This document shows positions 19,123 to 28,712 of a stretch of 64,000 bases of DNA, piece after piece. The first letter of the stretch is position 1; each line of letters begins with the position of its first letter. Source of the DNA: Fusobacterium sp. JB019 (GTDB lineage Bacteria; Fusobacteriota; Fusobacteriia; Fusobacteriales; Fusobacteriaceae). The stretch lies in assembly GCA_030673965.1 (NCBI GenBank), contig JAUTCN010000008.1, positions 62,001-126,000 of the forward strand. The letters run 5' to 3'. Both the position numbers and the translations under genes were made by a program. A model generated the notes under the pieces. It was not told where the DNA came from, did not search any database, and saw only the letters and a list, made by a program, of their open reading frames with translations.

Positions 19123-19677
19123 ATGGTAGTAGGAATTGTAATAATTTTATTAATAGCTTTCATGGCAATGTTTATGGTAGGGATTTACAATAAACTAGTA
19201 AAGGGAAGAAATTTTGTAGAAGAAGCATTTTCCACAATAGATGCATATTTGAAAAAAAGATATGATCTTATTCCAAATCTTGTTTCAACAGTTAAAGGAT
19301 ATAAAGAATATGAAGGTGAAACTTTAGAAAAGGTTATTGCAGCAAGAAATAGATATATGTCTGCTACAACTCCTGAAGAAAAAATAGCAAATGAAAATAT
19401 GATAGCAGGAACTTTAGGGAAATTATTTGCTTTAAAAGAAGCTTATCCTGATTTAAAAGCAAATCAAAATTTTATGAAATTACAAGATGAACTTTCAAAT
19501 ATAGAAACAGATATTTTACAATCTAGAAAATATTATAATGGGACAGTTAGAAATTATAATACTAGTTGTGAAACTTTTCCAAGTGTAATCATAGCTAATA
19601 TGTTTGGTTTTAAAAAATCTCCATTCTTTAAAATAGAAAATGAAGAGGAAAAGAAAAATGTTAAAGTGGAGTTTTAG
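19123..19677 (+). CDS. LemA family membrane protein
   Basis: A 184-residue LemA protein: one N-terminal membrane helix (about 2-20) followed by a long antiparallel helical domain. The conserved LemA segments RYDLIPNLVSTVKGY and the later FKLQDEL-like stretch (NFMKLQDELSNIETDI) are clear. Its biochemical role is unknown. It overlaps the next gene, a DUF2207 protein, by 20 bases; LemA and DUF2207 genes are commonly paired, suggesting a joint envelope function. Confidence 0.9.
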   Translation: MVVGIVIILLIAFMAMFMVGIYNKLVKGRNFVEEAFSTIDAYLKKRYDLIPNLVSTVKGYKEYEGETLEKVIAARNRYMSATTPEEKIANENMIAGTLGKLFALKEAYPDLKANQNFMKLQDELSNIETDILQSRKYYNGTVRNYNTSCETFPSVIIANMFGFKKSPFFKIENEEEKKNVKVEF

Positions 19678-21343
19678 TTTATTTTTTCTTATGGTTAGTT
19701 TAGCCTTTGGAGATGGTGGCTATGTGATTAATAACTATAAGGTGAACTTAAAAGTTAATGAAAAAAATGTATATTCCATTCAAGAGGATATAAAGGTTAA
19801 CTTTTTAGAAAGTAGAAGAGGGATATATAGAGTTATTCCTACAAAATTTAATGGAAGAGAAATTAAATTAACAAATTTAAAGGCAAATGAAAAGGCAACT
19901 TTTAGAGATAAAGGATCTTATGTTTATTTAAGGTTAGGAGATCCTAATATATATTTAACTGGAATAAAAGATTATAAAATTTTATATGATTATGATTTAG
20001 GATGGGATAGAAATTCAAAATATGATGAAGTTTATTATAACTTGATTGGAAATGACTGGGATACAATTATAAAAAGTATGTCATTTAATATTGAATTACC
20101 AAAACCATTTGATCCAGAAAAGATTAATTTTACTTTAGGAAAATTTGGTAGTGTAAATACTTCAGGAGTTGTGTGGACTGTAGATGGTCTTAATATTAAA
20201 GGTTATACAACAAGAGTATTGAATCCTGGTGAAAGTGTTACAATGGCCCTTCCTTTAGAAGAGGGATATTTCAATGTAGGAAATGCTAAAACTAAATATT
20301 ATATGTTGATTTTATTAATGGCATTAGTTTATATAAGTGCTCCTATAATATCTTATATATTCTATAAAAAATATAGTGATAAGGATGAGATTATTGAAAC
20401 AGTTGAATTTTATCCACCAGAAAAAATGAATCCAACAGAAATAGGTTATTATATTGATAATAGAGTTGATTTAAAGGATATTACAAGTTTAATTATCTAC
20501 TGGGCAAGTAAGGGATATTTAATAATAGAGGAAATAGAAAAGAAAAATATGTTTTCAAAATCTTCTTTAAAATTTATTAAATTAAAAGAGATAGAAACAA
20601 AAAATGAATATGAAAAATATTTATTTAACTCTTTATTTACTTATTCAAATGATAATAATGAAGTTAATATTAATGATTTAAGAGATTCTTTTTATACTCA
20701 TATAAATAAAGCGGCTAAAATATTTAAAATTGATTTAGTTATGGATAAAAAAACTGTATATATTCCTAAGATATTAAAATTAGGAGAAAAAGTAAGAGTA
20801 ATATCAATAATTGCAATAGCAGCTGTAACATTATTTTTCTTTAATCAATACGGACAACCAGAAATAGAAAAATCATTTGTTCAAATAATAGCAGTGCTAT
20901 TATCAGCATTAACAACTCTTTATTTTACAGGTAAAATTAGAAAAAGAACGGAGTTTGCAAATGGTATTTTAGGAAGAATTTTAGGATTTAAGAGATTTTT
21001 AACAGTTACAGAAAAAGCTAAATTAGAAGCTTTGATAAAAGAAAATCCAAGTTATTTTTATGATATATTACCATATACAATAGTTTTAGGAGTGAGTGAT
21101 GCTTGGGCTAATAAATTCAATGACCTAGTAACTACTCCACCTAATTGGTATAGATCTAATACAATGGGGGATACTTTTGTATTGTATATGTTTATGTCTA
21201 GTTTGAATCATTCAATGGCAAGAGTAAATCAAGATATGATGTCTTCACCTAAGGCTCCATCGAACTTTGGTGGTGGAATGTCTTCTATGGGAGGAGGTTC
21301 TGCTGGTGGAGGAGCTGGCGGAGGCGGAGGCGGAAGCTGGTAA
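19658..21343 (+). CDS. DUF2207 membrane protein, LemA partner
   Basis: About 561 residues. A signal peptide (LKWSFSLFFLMVSLAFG) leads to an extracytoplasmic DUF2207 domain (about 20-200), a membrane helix near 215-235, a cytoplasmic region, two helices near 390-425, and a C-terminal tail made almost wholly of Gly, Ser and Met that ends GGGGGGSW. Such Gly-rich tails are typical of the family. The open frame starts at ATG 19640, but AGAGGAA lies between that and ATG 19658, which is the better start. Function is unknown. Confidence 0.85.
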   Translation: MLKWSFSLFFLMVSLAFGDGGYVINNYKVNLKVNEKNVYSIQEDIKVNFLESRRGIYRVIPTKFNGREIKLTNLKANEKATFRDKGSYVYLRLGDPNIYLTGIKDYKILYDYDLGWDRNSKYDEVYYNLIGNDWDTIIKSMSFNIELPKPFDPEKINFTLGKFGSVNTSGVVWTVDGLNIKGYTTRVLNPGESVTMALPLEEGYFNVGNAKTKYYMLILLMALVYISAPIISYIFYKKYSDKDEIIETVEFYPPEKMNPTEIGYYIDNRVDLKDITSLIIYWASKGYLIIEEIEKKNMFSKSSLKFIKLKEIETKNEYEKYLFNSLFTYSNDNNEVNINDLRDSFYTHINKAAKIFKIDLVMDKKTVYIPKILKLGEKVRVISIIAIAAVTLFFFNQYGQPEIEKSFVQIIAVLLSALTTLYFTGKIRKRTEFANGILGRILGFKRFLTVTEKAKLEALIKENPSYFYDILPYTIVLGVSDAWANKFNDLVTTPPNWYRSNTMGDTFVLYMFMSSLNHSMARVNQDMMSSPKAPSNFGGGMSSMGGGSAGGGAGGGGGGSW

Positions 21344-21350
21344 AATAAAA

Positions 21351-21383
21351 ACCCTTCAGTTTTAAAACTGAAGGGTTTTTTTA
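21351..21383. terminator. Bidirectional terminator
   Basis: Perfect palindrome ACCCTTCAGTTTTAAAACTGAAGGGT (halves 21351-21363 and 21364-21376) with A-run to the left and T-run to the right; shared by the DUF2207 gene and the minus-strand regulator. Confidence 0.9.
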
Positions 21384-21388
21384 TTTGT

Positions 21389-22111
21389 TTATAATTTTTT
21401 TAGGCGATAAACATTTGTTTTTTTTAGGTCTTTAATTGCTTCTTTTGATATTTTAAGTTTTTCTATTAACTCATTATTTTTCTTTAATGGATAATTAGAA
21501 AGAATACATTTTGTTGAATAAGATTCAAATTGTCCTAATGAAAAACTAGTAATACTTCCTGAAATATTTCCAAAATCAGTGGTTAAATTTCTAAAAAAAT
21601 TTATTATAATTAAATCCATATTATTGATTCTGTTAAAACAAATTATTCTATTTAAATTTCCTTGAGCTATAATTTCTCCAGAAAAGATATAATTTGCTTC
21701 TTTGTAATTTTTAGGATTTTCAACTAACCAAAAAACAGTACATTTTCTTGATTCTTTTTCTATCTCTATTACACATTCAACAAGTCTTGGCTTTTTTTTT
21801 CTGGCATCATAAAAATAATAATATAATAATTCTGTAGTTTCAGAAATTTTTTCAGAATTTTTTTTTTCTAGTGAATTTTCAAATATTTTTTTTTGATTAT
21901 CGTATAAAAAATAAGAAACAGGTATTTTTAAAGCTTCTGAAATATCATATAATGTTCTAATATCTATTGTTATTTCTGAATTTTCATATTTTGAAAGAGT
22001 AGATTTACTTTTAAATATTTTTTTTGAAAAACTTTCAAGAGTATAATTTTTTTTCTTTCTATAAAATTTAATTTTATTACCAATATATTTAGGTATATCT
22101 ATATCGTTCAT
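21389..22111 (-). CDS. XRE-family transcriptional regulator
   Basis: A 240-residue regulator with an N-terminal helix-turn-helix (about 9-63; IGNKIKFYRKKKNYTLESFS and STLSKYENSEITID). The C-terminal two thirds match no domain I can name; they are rich in aromatic and polar residues and may sense a ligand. It is divergent from the YfcC transporter and aminopeptidase genes across a 404-base gap, so it is the obvious candidate regulator of that unit. Confidence 0.82.
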   Translation of the reverse strand: MNDIDIPKYIGNKIKFYRKKKNYTLESFSKKIFKSKSTLSKYENSEITIDIRTLYDISEALKIPVSYFLYDNQKKIFENSLEKKNSEKISETTELLYYYFYDARKKKPRLVECVIEIEKESRKCTVFWLVENPKNYKEANYIFSGEIIAQGNLNRIICFNRINNMDLIIINFFRNLTTDFGNISGSITSFSLGQFESYSTKCILSNYPLKKNNELIEKLKISKEAIKDLKKTNVYRLKKL

Positions 22112-22515
22112 AAGTTATATATCACCCCTTACTTTTCTTACTTTAAAATTATTATACCATAAATAATATTAAAATGGAAAGTCTCATAAAAAGGTAATTA
22201 TTTTTAATAACAATGATAATAATAATTTTTTTTATATGAATTATTTAATTTTACAGATAAAAGTTTCTTTAAAAGAAAATTTTATTTTATTTTTTTCTTA
22301 GAAATATATTTTCTGGAATTTGGAATATTATTACAATTTTAGTATAATAAAAACATATTTAAAACATAAATATTTTCTAGAAAAGGTTTTTATGGGTTGA
22401 CTAATCTCAGAATAGTGTTAAATTTTTAATGTTTATTAAAAATATAGTATTTATAGTTGAAAATTTTTATTAAATATTATATTAATAACTATTCTTTTAT
22501 TTCAAGGAGGAAATT
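22112..22515. other. Intergenic region between XRE regulator and transporter
   Basis: A 404-base, extremely AT-rich gap holding the two divergent promoters. No RNA gene or convincing ORF is seen. A TTGACT at about 22397 and several TATAAT-like boxes exist, but no pair has clear spacing. A long 5' leader for the transporter gene is possible. Confidence 0.5.
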
Positions 22516-23937
22516 ATGATAAATTTGTTTAAAAGAAATAAGAACAAAGAAGGAGAAAAAATAGAAACGGTACATCCTTTTTATTACTTACTTATAATTC
22601 TTATTATAGTTTTAATAGTATCAAATATTATACCAAGTGGACAATACGAACGTTTTATTAAAGATGGACGTACTATTGTTGATCCAACTACTTTTAAATT
22701 TATTGGGAAAACACATGTTGGATTTGTAGATTTTATGCAATCATTTTATTTTGGATTTAAAGCAATAGCTGGTCTTGTAGCATTAATACTTTTTTGTGGT
22801 GGAGCTTTTGGAATTGCAAATGAAATTAATTTATTAGAAAATTTATTAAAAGCAATATATAAAAGAGTTAAACATTTTAATTTTACATTGTTTGTTTATT
22901 TATTGATGCTAATTTTTGGTTTATTTACTTCATTTACAGGTTTTTATGATTTAATTTGTATAGTATTTATTCCTATTGTAGTTCCATTAACTTTAGCCTT
23001 AGGATATGATGTTTTAACTGGAGTTGCAATATTAATGGTCAGTTCATGTATAGGTCATGGAACAGCAATGGCAAGTCCATTTTTTACAGCAATAGCTCAT
23101 ACTATAGCAGAACTTCCTATTTTTTCAGCCCTTTGGTATAGAGGACTTTCTTTTGTGGTATTATTAATACCAGCAACATTATATATAGTGAAATATGCAA
23201 ATGGAGTAAAAAATAATCCAAGTAAATCTTTACTATATGGAATGGATCTTGGATATGAAGCACTAGATGAGGATGTTGAAGTTAAAATGTCTCCAGCACT
23301 TAAAAGAGCAGCAGTTCCATTTGTAGGTTCTTTTATTTTTCTAATCTACGGTTCAGTAAAATTAAATTTTGGATATGCAGATATGACAGGTACATTTGTT
23401 GCAATGGGATTTTTAACCGCTCTTGCATATGGAATGAGTTTAAATGATTATTGTAAATATTTAGCAAAGGGAATGACAGTGATGTTTATTCCAACAATGG
23501 TAATGATATATGCAAGAGCAATATTATATCTGCTAGAACAATCAAATACTATTGATACAATTATTATGTTCTTTGGGAACTTTATTTCTGGAGGATCAGG
23601 TTATTTATCAGCTACAATGATGTTTGTTGTACAGTCTTTAATTAATTTAATAATTCCTTCAGGAAGTGGACAAGCATTAGTAACTATGCCTATGATAATA
23701 CCTTTAGCAGATATGGCTAATATACCAAGACAAGTAGCATGTCTTGCATCACAATTTGGAGATGGATTCTCAAACTTTATCTGGCCTACATGTGGTTCTC
23801 TTTTAGCAATATTAGCAATAGCAAAAGTACCATATACTAAATGGGTAAAGTTCTTTGCGCCATTATTCTTAATAATTACTTTATCAAGTTTTGCTTTAAT
23901 CTGGATTGCAATAGCAATAGGACTAGGTCCTTTCTAA
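22516..23937 (+). CDS. YfcC/DcuC-family transporter (amino acid or dicarboxylate)
   Basis: A polytopic membrane protein of 473 residues with about 12 hydrophobic segments. The N-terminal signature IIPSGQYERFIKDGRTIVDP, the motif FSLINLIIPSGSGQA-like stretch (NLIIPSGSGQALVTMPM) and SQFGDGFSNFIWPT place it in the YfcC / basic amino acid antiporter branch of the DcuC superfamily. Substrate cannot be read from the sequence. The aminopeptidase encoded next suggests peptide or amino acid use. AAGGAGG lies before the ATG. Confidence 0.83.
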   Translation: MINLFKRNKNKEGEKIETVHPFYYLLIILIIVLIVSNIIPSGQYERFIKDGRTIVDPTTFKFIGKTHVGFVDFMQSFYFGFKAIAGLVALILFCGGAFGIANEINLLENLLKAIYKRVKHFNFTLFVYLLMLIFGLFTSFTGFYDLICIVFIPIVVPLTLALGYDVLTGVAILMVSSCIGHGTAMASPFFTAIAHTIAELPIFSALWYRGLSFVVLLIPATLYIVKYANGVKNNPSKSLLYGMDLGYEALDEDVEVKMSPALKRAAVPFVGSFIFLIYGSVKLNFGYADMTGTFVAMGFLTALAYGMSLNDYCKYLAKGMTVMFIPTMVMIYARAILYLLEQSNTIDTIIMFFGNFISGGSGYLSATMMFVVQSLINLIIPSGSGQALVTMPMIIPLADMANIPRQVACLASQFGDGFSNFIWPTCGSLLAILAIAKVPYTKWVKFFAPLFLIITLSSFALIWIAIAIGLGPF

Positions 23938-23973
23938 AAAAATAAGTTTATAATATAAAAAATGGAGGAGAGA

Positions 23974-24972
23974 ATGGATAGTAAGTTAATAGATTTACAG
24001 TCAGTATGCAATAAAATAATTAGCTTTAATCTTGGTGTTAAAAAAGAAGAGGAAGTTTTAATCGTGGCTGATACAGGAACAGATATGAGAATTTCAAATG
24101 CACTTGCAGCATCAGTACAGTCAATAGGAGCTGAATTTACTATAGCTATAATGCCAACTAGAAAAGCTAATAGTAAAAAAGCGTTACGAACAACAAATGC
24201 AATAGCAAAAGCTGCTGAAGCTGTTGACGTTTTAATTACAATTTCGAAGGGGAGTGCTCCAGCGTTTGATAGTAGGCTTGTGGATTTATTATTTAAAGAA
24301 AAAAGTCTTAGAACATGTTATATAAACGGAAGAGAAATTGACACATATTTAAAAGGTGGAGCTTTAGCAGATTATGAAGCGATATATAAAGATGGTCTGA
24401 AATTAAAAGAAGAATGGGATAAAAGAAAAACTTTTGAACTTAAATCAGCTTCAGGTTCATTTATTAAAGGGGAGCTAGGAGAATATCCAACTTTACTTGG
24501 ATGTGGAGTAGCTAGAGAAAAAGGAACAGATATGGCATTTTCAGATGGTGAAGTATCATTAACTCCTAATGATAATAGTGTAAATGGTGTTCTTGTTATT
24601 GATGGACCTATTCAAACTTTAGGTATGCCATCAAAACCAATAAAACTTACAATAAAAAATAGCAGAGTTATATCAGTGGATTCAGGAGATTCTTCAATAG
24701 TGGCAAAATTAAAAAATGTATTTGAGACAGTTGAGAATTCAAATTATATTGCTGAACTTGCAATTGGTTTAAATCCTTGTTGTTTAAAAGAGGGAGATTT
24801 TATTGAAGAAAAAAAAGCATATGGTAATTCACATATGGCTCTTGGTGATAATACTTATTTTGGTGGTGATATTAAAAGTGGAATACACTGGGATGTGATT
24901 ATTAGAAATCCTACTATAACAATGGATGAAATTGAATTTGTTCAAGAGGGAATTGTAACAATTTTAAAATAA
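23974..24972 (+). CDS. M29-type aminopeptidase
   Basis: A 332-residue metallopeptidase-like protein resembling thermophilic aminopeptidases of family M29 and their relatives. Recognisable parts are VLIVADTGTDMRISNA at the N-terminus, TDMAFSDGEVSLTPND with a likely metal-ligand Glu, NGVLVIDGPI, and the C-terminal HMALGDNTYFGG with HWDVII. It probably trims peptides imported or made in the cell. The open frame starts at ATG 23962, but GGAGGAG at 23964-23970 makes ATG 23974 the start. It forms a two-gene unit with the transporter. Confidence 0.78.
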   Translation: MDSKLIDLQSVCNKIISFNLGVKKEEEVLIVADTGTDMRISNALAASVQSIGAEFTIAIMPTRKANSKKALRTTNAIAKAAEAVDVLITISKGSAPAFDSRLVDLLFKEKSLRTCYINGREIDTYLKGGALADYEAIYKDGLKLKEEWDKRKTFELKSASGSFIKGELGEYPTLLGCGVAREKGTDMAFSDGEVSLTPNDNSVNGVLVIDGPIQTLGMPSKPIKLTIKNSRVISVDSGDSSIVAKLKNVFETVENSNYIAELAIGLNPCCLKEGDFIEEKKAYGNSHMALGDNTYFGGDIKSGIHWDVIIRNPTITMDEIEFVQEGIVTILK

Positions 24973-24974
24973 AA

Positions 24975-24998
24975 AAGGCACTTATGTGCCTTTTTTTT
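24975..24998. terminator. Bidirectional terminator
   Basis: Stem AAGGCAC / GTGCCTT with TTAT loop, A-run before and eight T after; placed between the aminopeptidase gene and the converging XRE-cupin gene. Confidence 0.88.
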
Positions 24999-25002
24999 AA
25001 TT

Positions 25003-25560
25003 TTAAAATTCAGGAGGAGTTACAGCAAATATAACAATAGATTTGTCATCGCTTAAATTTATCCATTTATGAGCTTTTGAAGCTGGAATATGGACAGAGT
25101 CTCCTTCTTCCATTATAGCTGAATTATTTTCTATAATTATTTTAACCATTCCTTTTAAAACTAAAGCTATTTCTTCACCCTTATGTTCTTTTGGTTCTAA
25201 AGAAGATTCAGAAAATTTATCGTTAAAAATCATTTTCATTACTTCTAATTCTGTAGGAATTCCAGGAGATATAAGTTCATAATTAACATTTTTAGTAGAA
25301 ATAATTTTTCTATCTTCTTTTTTTAATATCTGAATTTTATTTTCCTCTTCAGTATTTTCTAAAAATAATTTAAAAAGTGGCACTTCTAAAACATCAGCAA
25401 TAGCTTTAATAGTATTCAAAGAAGGGTTAGCATTACCTTTCTCTATTTGACTAAGCATAGAAGAAGATATTCCAGATTTTTCTGCAACATCTTTTAAAAA
25501 TATTTTCTTTTGTTTTCTAATATTTTTAATTGCTAGTCCAACATTAATTTCTTTATTCAT
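25003..25560 (-). CDS. XRE-cupin transcriptional regulator
   Basis: A 185-residue regulator with an N-terminal helix-turn-helix (IRKQKKIFLKDVAEKSGIS, SSMLSQIEKGNANPSLNT) and a C-terminal cupin barrel (KEHKGEEIALVLKGMVKI, GDSVHIPASKAHKWINL) that may bind an amino acid or metabolite. The open frame extends upstream to 25602, but AAAGGAAG lies before ATG 25560. It is divergent from the GntP permease / D-serine ammonia-lyase unit and is the likely controller of it. Confidence 0.85.
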   Translation of the reverse strand: MNKEINVGLAIKNIRKQKKIFLKDVAEKSGISSSMLSQIEKGNANPSLNTIKAIADVLEVPLFKLFLENTEEENKIQILKKEDRKIISTKNVNYELISPGIPTELEVMKMIFNDKFSESSLEPKEHKGEEIALVLKGMVKIIIENNSAIMEEGDSVHIPASKAHKWINLSDDKSIVIFAVTPPEF

Positions 25561-25738
25561 AACTAACTTCCTTTCCTTACTGTTTATATAATAATTATAC
25601 ACTATTTTAAATTAAATTTAAATAAATATATAAATGAATTAAAAAATAAAAATCTGTAAAAATTTAATCATATTAAAGTTTAAAGAAATGTTATTTTTTA
25701 ACTACAGTTAAATAATTTAAAAAAATTTAATTTTATTG

Positions 25739-25767
25739 TTGATTTTTGTGTTCGGATAGGGTATAAT
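25739..25767 (+). promoter_or_regulatory. Sigma-70 promoter for the GntP-dsdA unit
   Basis: TTGATT at 25739-25744 and TATAAT at 25762-25767, spacer 17. It implies a leader of about 165 bases before the permease start. Confidence 0.7.
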
Positions 25768-25775
25768 CAGTTTAT

Positions 25776-25896
25776 AATTAAATTATATTTAATTTTTATG
25801 GAATAATTAACTTCTGATAAATCCCGGGTCATTGGAAGCTAATTAAATTATATTAAAATGAAAATTGAAAAAAGTTTAATGTAATTAAATTAAATC
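25776..25896. repeat. Direct repeats at the dsd promoter, possible operators
   Basis: AATTAAATTATATT occurs at 25776-25789 and again at 25841-25854, with a weaker copy AATTAAATTAAATC at 25883-25896. All lie just downstream of the -10 box, where repressor binding would block transcription. Low sequence complexity limits certainty. Confidence 0.4.
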
Positions 25897-25938
25897 AGAA
25901 TAAATTAATAATTTATAAACTAATACGGAGGTAGTAAA

Positions 25939-27294
25939 ATGAGTTCAACTTTTATAGTTTTAGCAATAGCGTTATCCATATCATTATTAATACTTTTAAC
26001 GGTAAAGGTAAAGTTACATCCATTTTTCGCATTATCAGTAAGTGCTTTTTTCTTTGGAATAGTAACAAAGCATTCTATTCCAGATATAATTAATGCTTAT
26101 TCAAATGGACTAGGTGGTACAATTGCAGGAATAGGTGTGGTAATCGCCATAGGAACAGTTATGGGTGGTTTACTAGAACATAGTGGAGCAGCGGAAACAA
26201 TGGCAGCAACTATTTTGAAAATAACAGGGAAAAAGAATGCAGATATAGGATTAGCAGTAACAGGTTATTTTGTATCTATTCCAGTTTTCTGTGATTCAGC
26301 TTTTGTTTTATTGTCACCTTTAGCAAAAAGAATGAGTAAAGATACTAGACAAAGTATGACAACAATGGCAGTTGCCCTTGCTATGGGATTACATGCAACA
26401 CATATGTTAGTTCCTCCAACTCCAGGACCTCTAGCAGTTGCAGGAATATTAGGAGCTAATTTAGGTTTAGTAATATTATTAGGAATGTTAGTATCTATAC
26501 CAGTAACAGCTATATCTATAATAGCTGGAAGAATTTTAGGAAAAAAATATTATTTCTTACCTGAATTAGAAGATGAAATTTCTGAAGAAGAAAATAAAGA
26601 TGTTAAACGTCCATCAGCTTTAATGAGTTTTTTACCAATATTATTACCAATATTCTTAATGTTATTAAGAACTGTTGCAACATTCAAAGGAGCTCCTTTA
26701 GGAAATGGAATGTTATTTAATATTGTAGATGCTTTAGGACAAACAATAGTAGCTTTATTTATTGGGTTAATAATTTCATACTTTACATATAGATCTGTTT
26801 ATCCAAATGATAAAGAAGTTTGGACTTTTGAAGGAATATTTGGAGAATCTTTAAAAACAGCAGGGCAAATAGTTTTAATAGTAGGTGCAGGTGGAGCATT
26901 TGCAACTGTTTTAAAATTAGCTAATCTTCAAGAAATAGTTATGCAAGTTTTCTCAGGATTAAGTATAGGAATTATTGTACCATTTATTATTGGAGCTATA
27001 TTTAGAACAGCAATTGGTTCAGGAACAGTAGGAATGATCACTGCAGCATCTATGCTATTACCTTTAGTTGATGTATTAGGATTTAATTCTCCAATAGGTC
27101 TTGTTATAGCAATGCTTGCTTGTGCTGCTGGTGGATTTATGATATTCCATGGAAATGATGATTTCTTCTGGGTAGTTACTTCTACTTCAGGAATGAAACC
27201 AGAGATTGCTTATAAGGTATTTCCATTAATAAGTATATTACAATCATTTACAGCATTGATATGTGTTTATATATTAAAAGTGATATTTTTATAA
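25939..27294 (+). CDS. GntP-family permease, probable D-serine transporter
   Basis: Inner-membrane proton symporter of 451 residues with about 12 membrane segments. The GntP signature is seen in SIPVFCDSAFVLLSPL, HATHMLVPPTPGPLAVAG and GNDDFFWVVTSTSGM. Its pairing with D-serine ammonia-lyase suggests that it imports D-serine like DsdX rather than gluconate. Regulation by the divergent XRE-cupin protein is likely. Confidence 0.88.
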   Translation: MSSTFIVLAIALSISLLILLTVKVKLHPFFALSVSAFFFGIVTKHSIPDIINAYSNGLGGTIAGIGVVIAIGTVMGGLLEHSGAAETMAATILKITGKKNADIGLAVTGYFVSIPVFCDSAFVLLSPLAKRMSKDTRQSMTTMAVALAMGLHATHMLVPPTPGPLAVAGILGANLGLVILLGMLVSIPVTAISIIAGRILGKKYYFLPELEDEISEEENKDVKRPSALMSFLPILLPIFLMLLRTVATFKGAPLGNGMLFNIVDALGQTIVALFIGLIISYFTYRSVYPNDKEVWTFEGIFGESLKTAGQIVLIVGAGGAFATVLKLANLQEIVMQVFSGLSIGIIVPFIIGAIFRTAIGSGTVGMITAASMLLPLVDVLGFNSPIGLVIAMLACAAGGFMIFHGNDDFFWVVTSTSGMKPEIAYKVFPLISILQSFTALICVYILKVIFL

Positions 27295-27328
27295 ATAAAA
27301 TAAGTATAAGGTAAAAGGAGAGGACAAA

Positions 27329-28651
27329 ATGAACTTACAAGAATTAATGAAAGATGAAGTAGTTAAAAATATTTCAAATATGGAAGAAGTAACTTGGATA
27401 AATCCTAAAAAAATAGATTATTCAAAATATGAAGAGGCAGGAATTCCTGTTTCAGATGATCAAATAGAGGATGCTAAAAATCGTTTAGAAAGATTTGCAG
27501 CATTTATAAAAAAAGCATTTCCTGAAACAAGTGAAGCTAATGGAATTATAGAATCTCCATTAGAACCAATATTTTCAATGCAAAAAGAATTAGAAGAAAA
27601 ATATGAAGTTGAAATTCCAGGAAAATTATATTTAAAAATGGATAGTCATTTACCTGTGGCAGGATCAATTAAAGCTAGAGGTGGAGTTTATGAAGTATTG
27701 AAACATGCAGAAGATTTAGCTATTGAAGCAGGAATGTTGTCATATGAGGATGATTATTCTATATTAACAGAAGAAAGATTTAAAAAATTCTTCTCAGGTT
27801 ATAAGGTTCAAGTAGGTTCTACGGGAAATTTAGGATTAAGTATAGGAATAACAAGTGCAGCAGTAGGTTTTGAAGTAATAGTACATATGTCTGCTGATGC
27901 AAAGCAATGGAAAAAAGATATGCTAAGATCAAAGGGTGTTACAGTTGTAGAATATGAAGATGATTACGGGAAAGCTGTTGAAGAGGGAAGAAAAAATTCA
28001 GATGCAGATCCATTAAGTTATTTTGTAGATGATGAGAAATCTATAAATTTATTCTTAGGTTATACAGTGGCAGCTTCTAGATTAAAAGGGCAATTAGATG
28101 AAAAGGGAATAGAAATTAATGAGAAAAATCCTTTAATTGTTTATATTCCTTGTGGTGTAGGAGGAGCTCCTGGAGGAGTTGCTTATGGATTAAAAAGAAT
28201 ATTTAAAGAAAACATTCATTGCTTCTTTGTTGAACCAACATTATCTCCATGTATGATACTTGGAATGGTAACAGGATTACATGAAAAAATAAGTGTTTAT
28301 GATGTTGGAATAAAAGGAATTACTCATGCTGATGGATTAGCAGTTGCAAGACCTTCAGGACTTGTAAGTGAATATATGGATCCTGTATTAAGTGGAGTAT
28401 TTACAACTGTAGATGCAAATCTTTATGATTATTTAAGAATTTTAGATAAAACTGAAAATAAAAGAATTGAGCCATCTTCTTGTGCAGCTTTTAAGGGGCC
28501 AATAAATTTATTAAAAGAAGAAACTTCAAGAAAATATATAGAAGAAAATATAGGAACAAATATAGAAAATGCTTATCATATAGCATGGGCAACAGGTGGA
28601 AGAATGGTACCAAAGGAAGATATGGAAAAATTCTTAAAAACTTATTTATAA
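27329..28651 (+). CDS. dsdA: D-serine ammonia-lyase DsdA
   Basis: PLP enzyme that converts D-serine to pyruvate and ammonia, used for detoxification and as a carbon, nitrogen and energy source. It has 440 residues. The PLP lysine is Lys115 in AGSIKARGGVYEV, close to its position in E. coli DsdA, and the phosphate-binding Gly-rich loop is VGSTGNLGLSIG. CGVGGAPGGVAYGL is also typical. It follows the GntP permease by 34 bases with AAGGAGAGG and is closed by a strong terminator. Confidence 0.94.
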   Translation: MNLQELMKDEVVKNISNMEEVTWINPKKIDYSKYEEAGIPVSDDQIEDAKNRLERFAAFIKKAFPETSEANGIIESPLEPIFSMQKELEEKYEVEIPGKLYLKMDSHLPVAGSIKARGGVYEVLKHAEDLAIEAGMLSYEDDYSILTEERFKKFFSGYKVQVGSTGNLGLSIGITSAAVGFEVIVHMSADAKQWKKDMLRSKGVTVVEYEDDYGKAVEEGRKNSDADPLSYFVDDEKSINLFLGYTVAASRLKGQLDEKGIEINEKNPLIVYIPCGVGGAPGGVAYGLKRIFKENIHCFFVEPTLSPCMILGMVTGLHEKISVYDVGIKGITHADGLAVARPSGLVSEYMDPVLSGVFTTVDANLYDYLRILDKTENKRIEPSSCAAFKGPINLLKEETSRKYIEENIGTNIENAYHIAWATGGRMVPKEDMEKFLKTYL

Positions 28652-28660
28652 GGTATAAAA

Positions 28661-28695
28661 AAAGGTGTTAGTACTTTTGTACTAACACCTTTTTC
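28661..28695. terminator. Bidirectional terminator after dsdA
   Basis: Fourteen-base-pair stem AAAGGTGTTAGTAC / GTACTAACACCTTT with a TTTT loop, flanked by A and T runs. Confidence 0.9.
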
Positions 28696-28712
28696 TATAT
28701 TAAGTAAAAATA

